Positions 45,219 through 54,358 of a stretch of 64,000 nt of DNA are shown here, piece after piece. Source of the DNA: CBDFMG01 sp965221205 [NCBI: bacterium] (GTDB lineage: Bacteria; SM23-31); the NCBI GenBank assembly GCA_965221205.1, contig OZ244870.1, positions 1,550,001 through 1,614,000 of the forward strand, read 5' to 3'. The first letter of the stretch is position 1, and each line of letters opens with the position of its first letter. The translations under genes and the position numbers were made by a program. The notes under the pieces are model-generated. The model had not been told where the DNA came from. It ran no database searches and was given only the letters and a program-made list of their open reading frames with translations.

Positions 45219-46601
45219 CTACTTTTTTTGTAATAATTTCACAATATGTTTAAAGACTTTACCCCGTTCTTCAAAGCTGGAAAACATATCGAAGCTCGCA
45301 CAACCTGGGGAAAGAAGAATAACATCACCCTCGTCAGCATTCACAAATGCGTTCGAAATTGCATCATGCAAACTTTTCAACTTGGTTAATGTATCAACCA
45401 GATCACTCCAGACGCTTTCCATTCTGCTTGCTGCTTCACCAATAAGAATCAGATTTTTTACCTTGTCCTCTATAAGACCGTTTGCAATCGATAAGTCACT
45501 CCCTTTATCTGTACCTCCTGCAATGAGTGTTACGGGTTTTCTGAATGATCTGAGAGCAACCATTAAAGCATCGATGTTTGTCGCCTTTGAGTCGTTGATA
45601 AAAGTTATTCCGTTTATGGTCCCGGCATCTTCAAGCCGATGTTCCAGCCCTTTGAAATTCTTCAATCCATTTCGAATGTGTTCTACATTGATCTCCGAAA
45701 ACCCGGCGGCGGCAGCAGCGGCAAGTGCGTTCGCAACATTATGCGGACCTGCAACAGGCAGCTCCCGAATCGGTAAAATCTCTTTTTCCTTGCCGCTGTC
45801 GTAGAGATACAAGGTGTCGTTTCTGACGCCTGCTCCCCGGTCAACGGCATGTTCATTATCAAACAACCACCGTGTCGCTCTTCCCGAAGCGGTAATCTTT
45901 TGCAGATAAGGATCGTTATGATTGAAGATCAATACATCCTCTTCAGTCTGATTCTCTCCGATGCGAAGCTTACTGCTGATATAGTCTTCCATAGTATTAT
46001 GCCGGTATACATGGTCTGGTGATATGTTTAAAATTACTGCTGTATTCGGATGAAACGTCTCTATCGTTTCCAATTGAAAACTTGAAACCTCCAAAATCAC
46101 TGTTTCATCCAGTTCAAGATCATCAACTTCATCAGCAAATGTGTTGCCGATGTTGCCTGCAACACGTCTTGGTTTTTCAGCCGAATCGAATATCGAATCG
46201 AGCATCATGACAACGGTCGATTTTCCGTTAGTTCCGGTAACGGCAATGAGAGGGTTCGTGCAAAAACGTGATGCGAGCTCTAACTCCCCATAAACTGGAA
46301 TGTCGCGCTCCCGTGTCTGAGCAATTATCGGAACATTGAGTCTGATACCTGGACTGACAATACATGCGTCAGAATACTCGAAAATTTTATCAGAATGGTG
46401 CGCTAATTCAAATTCAAATCTTTCCGAATTTTGTTGAGCTATTGCATCACATGTATTCTTTAAATCTGACGAAATTGTACTGTCACTCAAAAGAACATAA
46501 GCGCCGTGTTTCAGAAGCAGCCTAGCTGCTGCTGATCCGCTGCGTCCCCCCCCGAGCACTGCAAACTTTTTATTCTGAACCGTGATTTCTGTACTATCCA
46601 C
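45219..46601 (-). CDS. murD: UDP-N-acetylmuramoyl-L-alanine-D-glutamate ligase
   Basis: 460 residues. N-terminal VLGGGRSGSAAARLLLKHGA, then VSPGIRLN, ATP-binding VTGTNGKSTVVMMLDS, FINDSKATNIDALMVAL, LIAGGTDKGSDLS and LLSPGCASFDMFSSFEERG. This set is diagnostic of MurD. The gap of about 70 bases before it, where mraY usually stands, holds no remnant. Confidence 0.96.
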   Translation of the reverse strand: MDSTEITVQNKKFAVLGGGRSGSAAARLLLKHGAYVLLSDSTISSDLKNTCDAIAQQNSERFEFELAHHSDKIFEYSDACIVSPGIRLNVPIIAQTRERDIPVYGELELASRFCTNPLIAVTGTNGKSTVVMMLDSIFDSAEKPRRVAGNIGNTFADEVDDLELDETVILEVSSFQLETIETFHPNTAVILNISPDHVYRHNTMEDYISSKLRIGENQTEEDVLIFNHNDPYLQKITASGRATRWLFDNEHAVDRGAGVRNDTLYLYDSGKEKEILPIRELPVAGPHNVANALAAAAAAGFSEINVEHIRNGLKNFKGLEHRLEDAGTINGITFINDSKATNIDALMVALRSFRKPVTLIAGGTDKGSDLSIANGLIEDKVKNLILIGEAASRMESVWSDLVDTLTKLKSLHDAISNAFVNADEGDVILLSPGCASFDMFSSFEERGKVFKHIVKLLQKK

Positions 46602-46671
46602 ATTATCTTCTATGAAATAACCAATATTGTTTTACGAAGACTTTTAACACTCTTTATAATCTGATAAAATG

Positions 46672-48066
46672 TCAGGAAAGAGTGTATTCAAAAAGATTTT
46701 CAAGCACCATTTCCATTCTACTGCCTCGGGAGCCTTTAATGAGCAGTATATCTCCTGCTTGCAACTCACGGGATAATGAGTCTGCTGCGTCATGGTGATT
46801 ACTACAATGAACGGAATCCTTGTGGCCGTCGCTTTGTGCAGCATTAACAATATATTGCGCTTCATTCCCAACAGTAATAATTGTGTCAACTCCATACTTT
46901 ACGGCAGAATGCCCTATCAACTCATGCTCTGTTCTGCTCATAGCGCCAAGCTCCAGCATATCGCCTAAGACAGCAAATCGCCTGCACCCGGTTGCACCAG
47001 GATACTCAGTAAGCAGCTCAAGAGCAGCTTCCATTGAATCAGGATTAGCATTATACGAGTCATTAATAATCGTTACGCCGCTCCATTCGGTTACTTCAGT
47101 CCGTTGTGTGAAGCTTTTATATGCTTGAATTCCTTCAACAATCAATGTTTCATCAATATTCAAAACCATTCCTGCCGCCAGCGCCGCCAGTGCGTTATAC
47201 ATATTGTTGCGTCCCGGAACATTGAGTGACACCCGATACGATCCGTTCACAATAAACGAAAAGCAGCCACGTGCATCCATTTTTGCCGATTCACCCCGGA
47301 AATCGGCATTTTTCCCGAATCCGAATATTACTACCGTATTCAGTTCTTTGTATATCGGCTTCAGCGATTCATCATCTCCATTCAAAATCCCGGTTCCGTT
47401 GGCAGGAAGTGCTTCGATCAGTGCTGTTTTTGTCCGTGTCACTTCGTCAATCGACTTGAAAAATTCCATATGACCTTTGCCGATATTGGTGATAATTCCA
47501 TGTGTCGGTTGTGCAATTTTACTCAGCATTGCTATCTCACCGGGAAAGCTTGCACCTAATTCAACTACCGCGGCCTCGGTCGTTTCGGAAATCTGAAATA
47601 ATGTTAATGGTAGACCAAATTGATTGTTAAAGTTTCCTTGTGTCTTTACTGTTTCCATCTGCTGTGACAAAACCAAGGCCACCATTTCCTTTGTTGTGGT
47701 TTTTCCGTTGGTTCCGGTGATACCGACAACAGGAATATCAAACTTATTGCGATAATTTGCGGCATATTCACCGAGCGCTTTTGTTGTGTCTGCTACACGA
47801 ATAATTGCAACAAATTCCCACAGTTTGTCTGACGGAGATTCCCAGTCACTATGTACTACAACAGCGGATACGCCTTTCGCAGCGATGTCGGTCAAAAAGT
47901 CATGTCCGTCAAACCGTTCCCCCTGAATGGCAAAGAACACATTCCCGTCACACACCGTGCGGGAGTCTATCGAAACACCGGTCAGATTCTTTTGCTCCGA
48001 GTCATACGGTATGAAAACATGTACATCGCTGAGGAGAGAAAAATCTTGGAGCGTCAAACTGCCCAT
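46672..48066 (-). CDS. murF: UDP-MurNAc-tripeptide D-alanyl-D-alanine ligase
   Basis: 464 residues. GVSIDSRTVCDGNVFFAIQG at the N-terminus, GITGTNGKTTTKEMVALVLS, TQGNFNNQFGLPLTLFQ, INDSYNANPDSMEAALELL, LGDMLELGAMSRTEHELIG and LIKGSRGSRMEMV. These are MurF signatures; it adds D-Ala-D-Ala to complete the pentapeptide. Directly after murE. Confidence 0.96.
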   Translation of the reverse strand: MGSLTLQDFSLLSDVHVFIPYDSEQKNLTGVSIDSRTVCDGNVFFAIQGERFDGHDFLTDIAAKGVSAVVVHSDWESPSDKLWEFVAIIRVADTTKALGEYAANYRNKFDIPVVGITGTNGKTTTKEMVALVLSQQMETVKTQGNFNNQFGLPLTLFQISETTEAAVVELGASFPGEIAMLSKIAQPTHGIITNIGKGHMEFFKSIDEVTRTKTALIEALPANGTGILNGDDESLKPIYKELNTVVIFGFGKNADFRGESAKMDARGCFSFIVNGSYRVSLNVPGRNNMYNALAALAAGMVLNIDETLIVEGIQAYKSFTQRTEVTEWSGVTIINDSYNANPDSMEAALELLTEYPGATGCRRFAVLGDMLELGAMSRTEHELIGHSAVKYGVDTIITVGNEAQYIVNAAQSDGHKDSVHCSNHHDAADSLSRELQAGDILLIKGSRGSRMEMVLENLFEYTLS

Positions 48067-48121
48067 TATTAGAAGTGCCTTGTTCCCAGTGTCTGATTTT
48101 GAATTTCAATCGATTAAATAA

Positions 48122-49585
48122 TTAATTGTATTTTTTATGTAAAAACTCCCGAGCAATCTGCCTGTCGTCAAAGGGGAGCTTCTCTTTTCCTATCAACTGG
48201 TACTGCTCATGGCCCTTACCGAGTATCATAACGCAGTCATCATCACTTGCTCGGTCTAACGCTGTTTGTATTGCATCACTTCTGTCGGGGACTATCATCA
48301 TCTTATCTCGGTTCGTAACACCCTGCAATGTGTCTTGTATGATCTGTTCAGGATCCTCAGTTCGGGGATTATCGGTTGTCAGAATAGCTGCGTCTGCGTA
48401 GGTATCGGCAATTGATCCCATCATTGGCCGCTTCTCTTTGTCACGGTCTCCGCCGCAGCCGAACAATACAATGAGATTGCCGGAGGTTACTTGTTTCAAT
48501 GATGTGATCACGTTTTCCATTGCATCGGGAGTATGAGCATAATCGACCAGAACACTGAACGGCTGGCCTTCGTCAATGTGTTCAAGTCGTCCAGGAATGG
48601 TTGAAACAGCTTCGATTCCGTTTTGAATTTGCTCAAGAGAGATATTCAGGCATATTCCTGCAGACACAGCAGCCATGATATTATCAACATTGTGTTTGCC
48701 GGGCAGGGGAGTGTTGAGCACTATATCTCCATCCGGTGTTCGAAGTACCAGTATGCTTCCCCTGCTCGAATATTCCGCACTAACGGGGAAGACATCTGCC
48801 TTCCCTGCAGTGGCAGAATAAGTAAAGACCGGTCTATGATTCGCTAGAACCATCTCTCTGCTTCGGGTGTCGTCACCGTTAATTATATTTTCGCCCTTAA
48901 CGGCATCGACCTGTGCAAACAATCGCTGCTTTGCGGCGGCGTAGTCTGCCATAGACCGGTGGTAGTCCAGATGATCTTGAGTCAGATTGGTAAAAACAGC
49001 CAACCTGAATGCCAGCCCTTCAGCCCTGTATTGATCGAGCGCATGTGAAGACAGCTCCATCACAACAGTTTCGATGGTAGCCTTGAGCATGACAGCAAGT
49101 AATTGCTGTAGTGTTGTTGACTCCGGCGTTGTCCAATCCGCGGTCCGATCTTCATCTCCGATTCTATACATAACAGTACCGAGCAAACCTGTCCGCAGTC
49201 CATGTTGTTTCAGGATGCTTTCAATAAGAAATGCGGTAGAGGTCTTGCCATTTGTTCCTGTAATGCCGATCAGAGAAAGTGAACGTCCGGGATGTCCGTA
49301 AAATGCTGTCGCTATTTCGGCTAAAGCTTTACGGGTGTTTCCGACCTGTACATAGGGTATTCTGTCGTCGGGAGGAGGAATGTTACCGACAACAGCACTC
49401 GCCCTTCGCCGGATTGCTGCATCAATATATTCGTGACCATCATAGGTTCCCCCCTTGATGGCTACGAACAGATCACCTGGGGACACTTCTCGGGAATCGT
49501 ACTGAATTCCTCGTATTTGAACAGTACTATCTCCGGATTGCTGAATAATATCAACCCCGCTCAGTAAATCAGATAGACGTTTCAT
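48122..49585 (-). CDS. murE: UDP-MurNAc-dipeptide-amino acid ligase MurE
   Basis: About 487 residues. Start put at ATG 49585 (MKRLSDLLSGVD); the frame extends three codons to a TTG. GIQYDSREVSPGDLFVAIKG, ATP site GITGTNGKTSTAFLIESIL, TTPESTTLQQLLAVML, DYAHTPDAMENVI, FGCGGDRDKEKRPMMG. The third-amino-acid specificity motif reads TDNPRTEDPEQIIQD; DNPR-x-E followed by DP favours meso-diaminopimelate (DNPR motif), as in Gram-negatives. Confidence 0.95.
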   Translation of the reverse strand: MKRLSDLLSGVDIIQQSGDSTVQIRGIQYDSREVSPGDLFVAIKGGTYDGHEYIDAAIRRRASAVVGNIPPPDDRIPYVQVGNTRKALAEIATAFYGHPGRSLSLIGITGTNGKTSTAFLIESILKQHGLRTGLLGTVMYRIGDEDRTADWTTPESTTLQQLLAVMLKATIETVVMELSSHALDQYRAEGLAFRLAVFTNLTQDHLDYHRSMADYAAAKQRLFAQVDAVKGENIINGDDTRSREMVLANHRPVFTYSATAGKADVFPVSAEYSSRGSILVLRTPDGDIVLNTPLPGKHNVDNIMAAVSAGICLNISLEQIQNGIEAVSTIPGRLEHIDEGQPFSVLVDYAHTPDAMENVITSLKQVTSGNLIVLFGCGGDRDKEKRPMMGSIADTYADAAILTTDNPRTEDPEQIIQDTLQGVTNRDKMMIVPDRSDAIQTALDRASDDDCVMILGKGHEQYQLIGKEKLPFDDRQIAREFLHKKYN

Positions 49586-49678
49586 ACGTAACAATTATGG
49601 TTCAAAAGCCGCTTATTCCACAAATAACACAGATAATCTTCAATGAATCTTTCAACAAGTAATCAGCAAATCTATACA

Positions 49679-51763
49679 TTAATATTCATCGGTTTTGCCT
49701 GATAAATAGACGACAGATCCGCGCAACAACTGTTTACCGGGCTGCGGTGATTGCTTTGTTACAACTCCAGAACCATTAATTTCAAAATCAAGGCCGCTCT
49801 GTGTCAGGAGTGTTACTGCCTCCCGAATAGACAGACCGCGCACATCGGGTATTGTTAACTCAATCGGGTTATTTGGAGTAGGTGGAGTAATCTTTTTGTC
49901 AACCGGTACATAAACCGATTCATCAGAATCAAATTCTGAAGCAGATGGAAGAGAATTGAAAGCAACGTGCAAAGGTTCGTCATCAAAAATGCTTCCTGCT
50001 AATGCTGTCTCGGGCGTTTCCCAAAAATCTTTAAATCGGTCCCAGAGGGAAAGGGATGTCTCATCACTCTCGGTAAGCTGTGTGAATGAAGCAAACAGGC
50101 TACTTCTCGGATTGTGCATAATACGCATAAAAATGTTTTTCAACATTGGTGCGGCAACTATTCCACCAATATGTCCACCTTCCGGAGAATCAAGGAGCGC
50201 AATGCCAACAATTTTAGGATTACGGGAAGGGTAATAACCGACAAATGAGGCAACATAATCTGTGTTTGAATATGCTCTCGTATCAGGATCAGCTTTCTGT
50301 GCTGTTCCTGTTTTACCTGCAAGCAGCCCCCCTGGCATTTGTGCTCGGACACCAGTTCCATGATCAACGACACCTTCAAAAATTTCCGTTAATTTCTGTG
50401 CAGTACTGCTCGAAACAACCCGTCTGATTTTTTGCGGTTTATATTTACGAACGATTGTTCCGGCCTCATCGACAATAACCTTGACTACATGCGGCTTCAT
50501 CAGCGTCCCACCATTGGCTACTGCTGCAAATGCATTGAGTATTTGGAGAGCATTAACCGTTATTTCCTGACCGATTGCGAATGACGCAAGGGAGTGATTA
50601 GACCACTTATCCGTTGTTCTCACTATTCCAGTAGATTCACCATTTAATTCTATCCCTGTTTTCGTACCGAAACCAAACCTACGAGCATAACGGTAAAGTT
50701 GATCGTTGCCGATTTTTTCCGCAATCTTGTATACTCCGATATTACTTGAATACTCGAAGACTTCATTCGCGCTCATGAGGCCGTGCGGTTTCGAATCATG
50801 AAGAGTTCTGTTTCCAATCTTATATTTACCGTCTTCACAATAAATCATATCTTCGAATTTCACGGCACCATGCTCAAATGCAGCGGCCGCTGTCACAAGC
50901 TTGAAAATTGATCCGGGCTCGAAAGTATCATTAATACTCCGATTTTTTCTCAGATGTACCGGAGCTTCTGCCGGATTGTTGCTGTCGAAAGAAGGGAGAG
51001 TGACCATTGCCAATACTTCACCGGTATTTGGATCCATAAGAATAACTGTACCGGATATTGCATTGTGCACATTGAGTGCATTTGTTAACTCTTCATACGC
51101 TATCGTTTGACAATCAAGGTCAAGCGTTGTTATTATTGAATTCCCATTAATCGCATTCTGGACGGGGTGGTTAAAGTCCTTTTTAAGATTTCCGAGAGCA
51201 TCTGTAGTGACAATCTCTTTGCCGGATGTTCCTGCAAGTACCGAATTAAATTTATACTCCAAACCTTCTATACCGAGATTGTCAACATTAGTAAAGCCAA
51301 TGATCGGACCGGTTATTTCCCCATCTGGATAAAACCGTTTATATTCCGCCGTGTAATAAACACCGCGCAGATTTTCATTAAGGATTATATCAGCTTTTTG
51401 TGCAGATACTTTTCTGTCGAGGTAGACAAATTTTCTGTTTTGATTCAGCTTCTCTAGGTACTGTGACTGCGGTTTACCGAGGGCGGAAGCAAAGACCGAC
51501 GCCACGTGTCGGGAATTTTTTACGCGCGGTGGTTCTGCGGCAAATTGGTAATATGCAAGATCGGTTGAAAGTATTTTTCCGTATCTGTCAAGTATAGATC
51601 CCCGCAGAGGCTGCAGGATTTCTTCGCGGAAATGCTGGTTTTTGCTGAGACTGTCAAAAGTGTTGCCGTGGTAGATCTGAATATAGAAGAGACGGCATGC
51701 CAACATACACCATACAGTCACAACAAATATTCCAAATAATTTTAGTCGGAAACCAGTAAACAT
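49679..51763 (-). CDS. ftsI: FtsI-type penicillin-binding protein with C-terminal PASTA domain
   Basis: 694 residues. One N-terminal membrane helix (about 9-28), PBP dimerisation region with LRGSILDRYGKILSTDL, then the transpeptidase domain. Catalytic SxxK is S285-IFK, SxN is SSN at 339-341, KTG is at 484-486. A C-terminal PASTA domain (about 640-692, IPDVRGLSIREAVTLLTQSG) is present, a feature of Bacteroidota/FCB and Gram-positive division PBPs. Crosslinks septal peptidoglycan with FtsW. Confidence 0.94.
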   Translation of the reverse strand: MFTGFRLKLFGIFVVTVWCMLACRLFYIQIYHGNTFDSLSKNQHFREEILQPLRGSILDRYGKILSTDLAYYQFAAEPPRVKNSRHVASVFASALGKPQSQYLEKLNQNRKFVYLDRKVSAQKADIILNENLRGVYYTAEYKRFYPDGEITGPIIGFTNVDNLGIEGLEYKFNSVLAGTSGKEIVTTDALGNLKKDFNHPVQNAINGNSIITTLDLDCQTIAYEELTNALNVHNAISGTVILMDPNTGEVLAMVTLPSFDSNNPAEAPVHLRKNRSINDTFEPGSIFKLVTAAAAFEHGAVKFEDMIYCEDGKYKIGNRTLHDSKPHGLMSANEVFEYSSNIGVYKIAEKIGNDQLYRYARRFGFGTKTGIELNGESTGIVRTTDKWSNHSLASFAIGQEITVNALQILNAFAAVANGGTLMKPHVVKVIVDEAGTIVRKYKPQKIRRVVSSSTAQKLTEIFEGVVDHGTGVRAQMPGGLLAGKTGTAQKADPDTRAYSNTDYVASFVGYYPSRNPKIVGIALLDSPEGGHIGGIVAAPMLKNIFMRIMHNPRSSLFASFTQLTESDETSLSLWDRFKDFWETPETALAGSIFDDEPLHVAFNSLPSASEFDSDESVYVPVDKKITPPTPNNPIELTIPDVRGLSIREAVTLLTQSGLDFEINGSGVVTKQSPQPGKQLLRGSVVYLSGKTDEY

Positions 51764-51780
51764 ATATCTCTTATTGTAAT

Positions 51781-52194
51781 TTATTGTTGACCTTTTAATG
51801 ACAGAATTTCATCAGGAACATACAAAAACACCTTAGATCCTTTTGGAAGATCCATTCCGAACCTGGTTTGTGCACTTTGATAAATAAACTCATAGGACGA
51901 CGCTCTATCCAATTTCTGAGCGGCGTATTGATTTTTACTTATCTGGTCTTTGATGCTCTGCTCTATATCTGTAATCACTTTGAATGTTTCATCTATCTGA
52001 ATTTGTAGCCAGATCAGCAGGATAAATGCGCTGCATATACCGACCAAAGGGAACAATACCTTCAATATTGAAACAGGAGGATTCAGGGGTAGAGCTTCCC
52101 GGGTTTGTTTCTGAACAGGCCTTGCTTGAGACCGTGCCCGCTGCCCTTTGGTTCTTGGCTTGGTAGTCCGAATGTTTTGTTTAATATATGCCAC
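51781..52194 (-). CDS. ftsL: FtsL-like divisome protein
   Basis: 137 residues. Basic cytoplasmic N-terminus (about 45 residues, many K/R/Q/T), one membrane helix (residues ~47-67, ILKVLFPLVGICSAFILLIW), then a short coiled-coil-forming periplasmic part (DETFKVITDIEQSIKDQISK). Size, topology and place between rsmH and ftsI identify it as FtsL; sequence identity in this family is always low. Confidence 0.8.
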   Translation of the reverse strand: MAYIKQNIRTTKPRTKGQRARSQARPVQKQTREALPLNPPVSILKVLFPLVGICSAFILLIWLQIQIDETFKVITDIEQSIKDQISKNQYAAQKLDRASSYEFIYQSAQTRFGMDLPKGSKVFLYVPDEILSLKGQQ

Positions 52195-52206
52195 AATAGG
52201 TAACCA

Positions 52207-53142
52207 TTATATTTTTTCCGCAACCCGTAGTTTTGCGCTTCTTGCTCTTGAATTGCATGTTATTTCTTCCTCAGAAGGGTATATAGGCCTTTTAGTAAGA
52301 ACTTTCGCATCAGCAACTTTTCCGCACCGGCATTCAGGAAAATCTCTCGGACAAATGCATAGATTTTCATGCTGTCGGAAAGCCTGTTTCACAATTCTAT
52401 CTTCAAGTGAGTGATAACTAACAACCCCAATCCTGCCGCCTTGAACAAGAAATTTCCAGCAGAACTCCAAAAACATTTCGAGACTTTCCAACTCATGGTT
52501 GACTGCTATGCGTAATGCCTGAAAAATCCGGGATGCAGATTTTGTAAAATATCGAGGTTGCCAGTATTTTTGCATAATCCCAACAAGCTCAAACGTGGTC
52601 GAAATAGCTTTTTTTTCTCGCTCACGTGTTATAATTGTAGCAAGCGCGCCCGAGCGTCGCTCTTCTCCGAACTTCAAAAAAATCTTCTTCAATTCATCCC
52701 GCGACGCAGTATTGATGAAATCGAATGCTGTATTTCCGGCATTACTATCCATATTCATTGTGAGTGGGCCGTCAAAACGGTAGCTGAAACCTCTTTCGGG
52801 AGCGTCGAGCTGGCGCGAAGACAAACCGAGATCGAGCACTATTCCCTGCACTGCAGAAATTGCAGCACTCTCTAATATTCGGGGCATGTCTGAAAAGTTG
52901 GCGCGATGCACATCCAGTCGATCCCCATATTCGTTTTTCCACTGGCCGGCAAACCGAACCGAGCAGTCATCCCAATCGGTTGCGATAACACGGCCACTGC
53001 TGCTGAGCTTTTCCAGCAGAATCCGCGAATATCCCCCGTCACCGAGTGTTCCATCAAAGTAAATACCGTTCTTGTCGGTTATAAGCAATGCCATCGTTTC
53101 GTTCACCAGTACTGGTATATGCCCAATTGCCTCGGAGTTCAT
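52207..53142 (-). CDS. rsmH: 16S rRNA (cytosine-1402-N4)-methyltransferase
   Basis: 311 residues. HIPVLVNETMALLI, YFDGTLGDGGYSRILLE (SAM site), VLDLGLSSRQLDAPERGFSY, FGEERRSGALATII, TFQALRIAVNHELE-like FQALRIAVNHELESLE, and VVSYHSLEDRIVKQAFR. Complete RsmH (MraW), which methylates 16S rRNA and is kept in dcw clusters. 12 bases before ftsL. An unusually long gap separates it from mraZ. Confidence 0.96.
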   Translation of the reverse strand: MNSEAIGHIPVLVNETMALLITDKNGIYFDGTLGDGGYSRILLEKLSSSGRVIATDWDDCSVRFAGQWKNEYGDRLDVHRANFSDMPRILESAAISAVQGIVLDLGLSSRQLDAPERGFSYRFDGPLTMNMDSNAGNTAFDFINTASRDELKKIFLKFGEERRSGALATIITREREKKAISTTFELVGIMQKYWQPRYFTKSASRIFQALRIAVNHELESLEMFLEFCWKFLVQGGRIGVVSYHSLEDRIVKQAFRQHENLCICPRDFPECRCGKVADAKVLTKRPIYPSEEEITCNSRARSAKLRVAEKI

Positions 53143-53412
53143 AGATACCGTAAATCAATATGCCGTATTACACTAAAGTGGTTGATGTGATGCTGTCGGC
53201 CCGTGTACAAAGATGCGGGCCGACAATATCAATCTGGCAACAACAGGTACTGTGCTTTCGCAGGAAAAATTCGTAGTGAAAACATCAGAACCACTACATC
53301 AACACTGGTCTCGAGAAAATGGCAAAGAAAGATTTTCGCTTATAAAAACATCTGTTACAGGGCCGTAAAACTTTCGTGATTATTCGGAAATCAAAATCCG
53401 TGATAATCACGC
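53143..53412 (-). other. 270-base gap between mraZ and rsmH with a strong hairpin
   Basis: Contains a perfect nine-base-pair stem GTCGGCCCG (53195-53203) / CGGGCCGAC (53216-53224) with a 12-base loop and no T-run, so it is not a standard terminator. The remainder is mixed-composition with no ORF. In most genomes these two genes nearly touch. Confidence 0.6.
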
Positions 53413-53853
53413 TTAATCAAAAATAATATTTTCAGCCATGTCTTCGTAATTCTCACCGGATGCATCGAGTGTTTCTTGGTATATCTGTGGATTCCAAACT
53501 TCGATCCTGTCAAGAACACCGAGAATCAAAACGTCACGTTCGATTTGAGCAACTTTCAATAATTCAGAAGGAATAATAATTCGTCCCTGTTTATCACACC
53601 TATCCTCGGAAGCATTCGATGTAATCATTCGAATGAAAAGACTGTTCTTTTTGTTTGTTGTTAGCTGCCGGAGTTTCTCTTCAAACTTATTCCATTCATC
53701 TAGAGGATAGAGAAAAAGACAAGAATCAAATCCACGTATGGTCACAAATGTTTCGCTCGCCTCAGGAGTCAATGATCTGCGAAACTTCGCAGGAATATTC
53801 AGGCGCCCCTTGGTGTCTAACGTGTAGTGAAATTGGCCCTTGAATGAAGACAT
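53413..53853 (-). CDS. mraZ: Transcriptional regulator MraZ
   Basis: 146 residues. Two SpoVT/AbrB-like halves: HYTLDTKGRLNIPAKFRRSL and DRCDKQGRIIIPSELLKVAQ, each with the D-x-x-GR-hydrophobic-P signature. MraZ binds TGGG repeats in front of its own operon and represses it. Candidate boxes lie at 54101-54130, upstream of a small gene that precedes mraZ. Confidence 0.95.
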   Translation of the reverse strand: MSSFKGQFHYTLDTKGRLNIPAKFRRSLTPEASETFVTIRGFDSCLFLYPLDEWNKFEEKLRQLTTNKKNSLFIRMITSNASEDRCDKQGRIIIPSELLKVAQIERDVLILGVLDRIEVWNPQIYQETLDASGENYEDMAENIIFD

Positions 53854-53915
53854 TGTCTGATTTTTATTATGTTAATAAAGTAATTTACTTGAAATGAATC
53901 CGTTTACTATGCAAA

Positions 53916-54086
53916 TTAAGATGGCAAATTTATTACAGAATGTTGGTCCCCATTTGCATTTCGCAACGAAATCGTTGAACGACATTTCAAACAGTTGCAT
54001 AAGGAAATGGATTTACCGCCTAAAAGCTCTTGTTCACCAATATATTCCAGTTCAGAATGGTCGCATTCATATGTGTTATCAGTCAT
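53916..54086 (-). CDS. Small Cys/His-rich (zinc-binding-like) protein at the head of the dcw operon
   Basis: A 56-residue reading frame starting ATG nine bases after AGGA. It reads YECDHSELEYIGEQELLG then SISLCNCLKCRSTISL: C8, H10 and C30-x-C32-x2-C35, the pattern of a compact zinc ribbon with a following beta hairpin. Short proteins with C-x-H...Y-x-G...LYNCxxCxST wording are found in many bacteria, function unknown. It is placed between the operon promoter/MraZ boxes and mraZ, with about 60 bases to mraZ. Easily missed because of its size. Confidence 0.65.
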   Translation of the reverse strand: MTDNTYECDHSELEYIGEQELLGGKSISLCNCLKCRSTISLRNANGDQHSVINLPS

Positions 54087-54100
54087 TACAAAAGATCCTT

Positions 54101-54130
54101 TTTAACCCACTTTAACCCATTTCAAACCAA
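54101..54130 (-). promoter_or_regulatory. MraZ operator: ten-base-period TGGG boxes
   Basis: The plus strand reads three ten-base units TTTAACCCAC, TTTAACCCAT, TTCAAACCAA. On the operon strand this gives two exact TGGG boxes and one degenerate box, spaced by one helical turn, the known arrangement of MraZ binding sites. It lies just downstream of the -10 element, where a bound protein would block initiation. Confidence 0.8.
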
Positions 54131-54140
54131 AACTTGTGCC

Positions 54141-54169
54141 ATAATAGCCTATTTTTTTTTGATTGTCAA
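54141..54169 (-). promoter_or_regulatory. Consensus sigma-70 promoter of the dcw operon
   Basis: On the minus strand: -35 TTGACA (54164-54169), 17-base A-rich spacer, -10 TATTAT (54141-54146). Transcription would start near 54134, directly before the MraZ boxes, giving a 45-50-base leader to the small zinc-like ORF and about 280 bases to mraZ. Confidence 0.85.
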
Positions 54170-54358
54170 GAAAAAAAGCAGTATATTTTTAAATAATTAG
54201 AAATGACCTGAGGAGGGTAATGTTTTTAGTGGAATAAAAGTTAGATTGATAACATTAACTAGCACTTCATGTAGTTTCTGTAAATTGTTGTGGTACTACA
54301 AGTTGTGTTGTCTTTGTTGATAGATGTTGGGAGTAAAAAAAGTATAAATATTTTCGAA

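Noticed and set aside
53143-53412. Possible RNase P, 6S or tmRNA in the mraZ-rsmH gap
   Set aside because: None of the conserved core words of these RNAs is present; only one simple hairpin stands out.
53894-54115. 73-codon plus-strand frame upstream of mraZ
   Set aside because: The minus strand has a better-supported Cys/His small gene with a ribosome-binding site and operon context.
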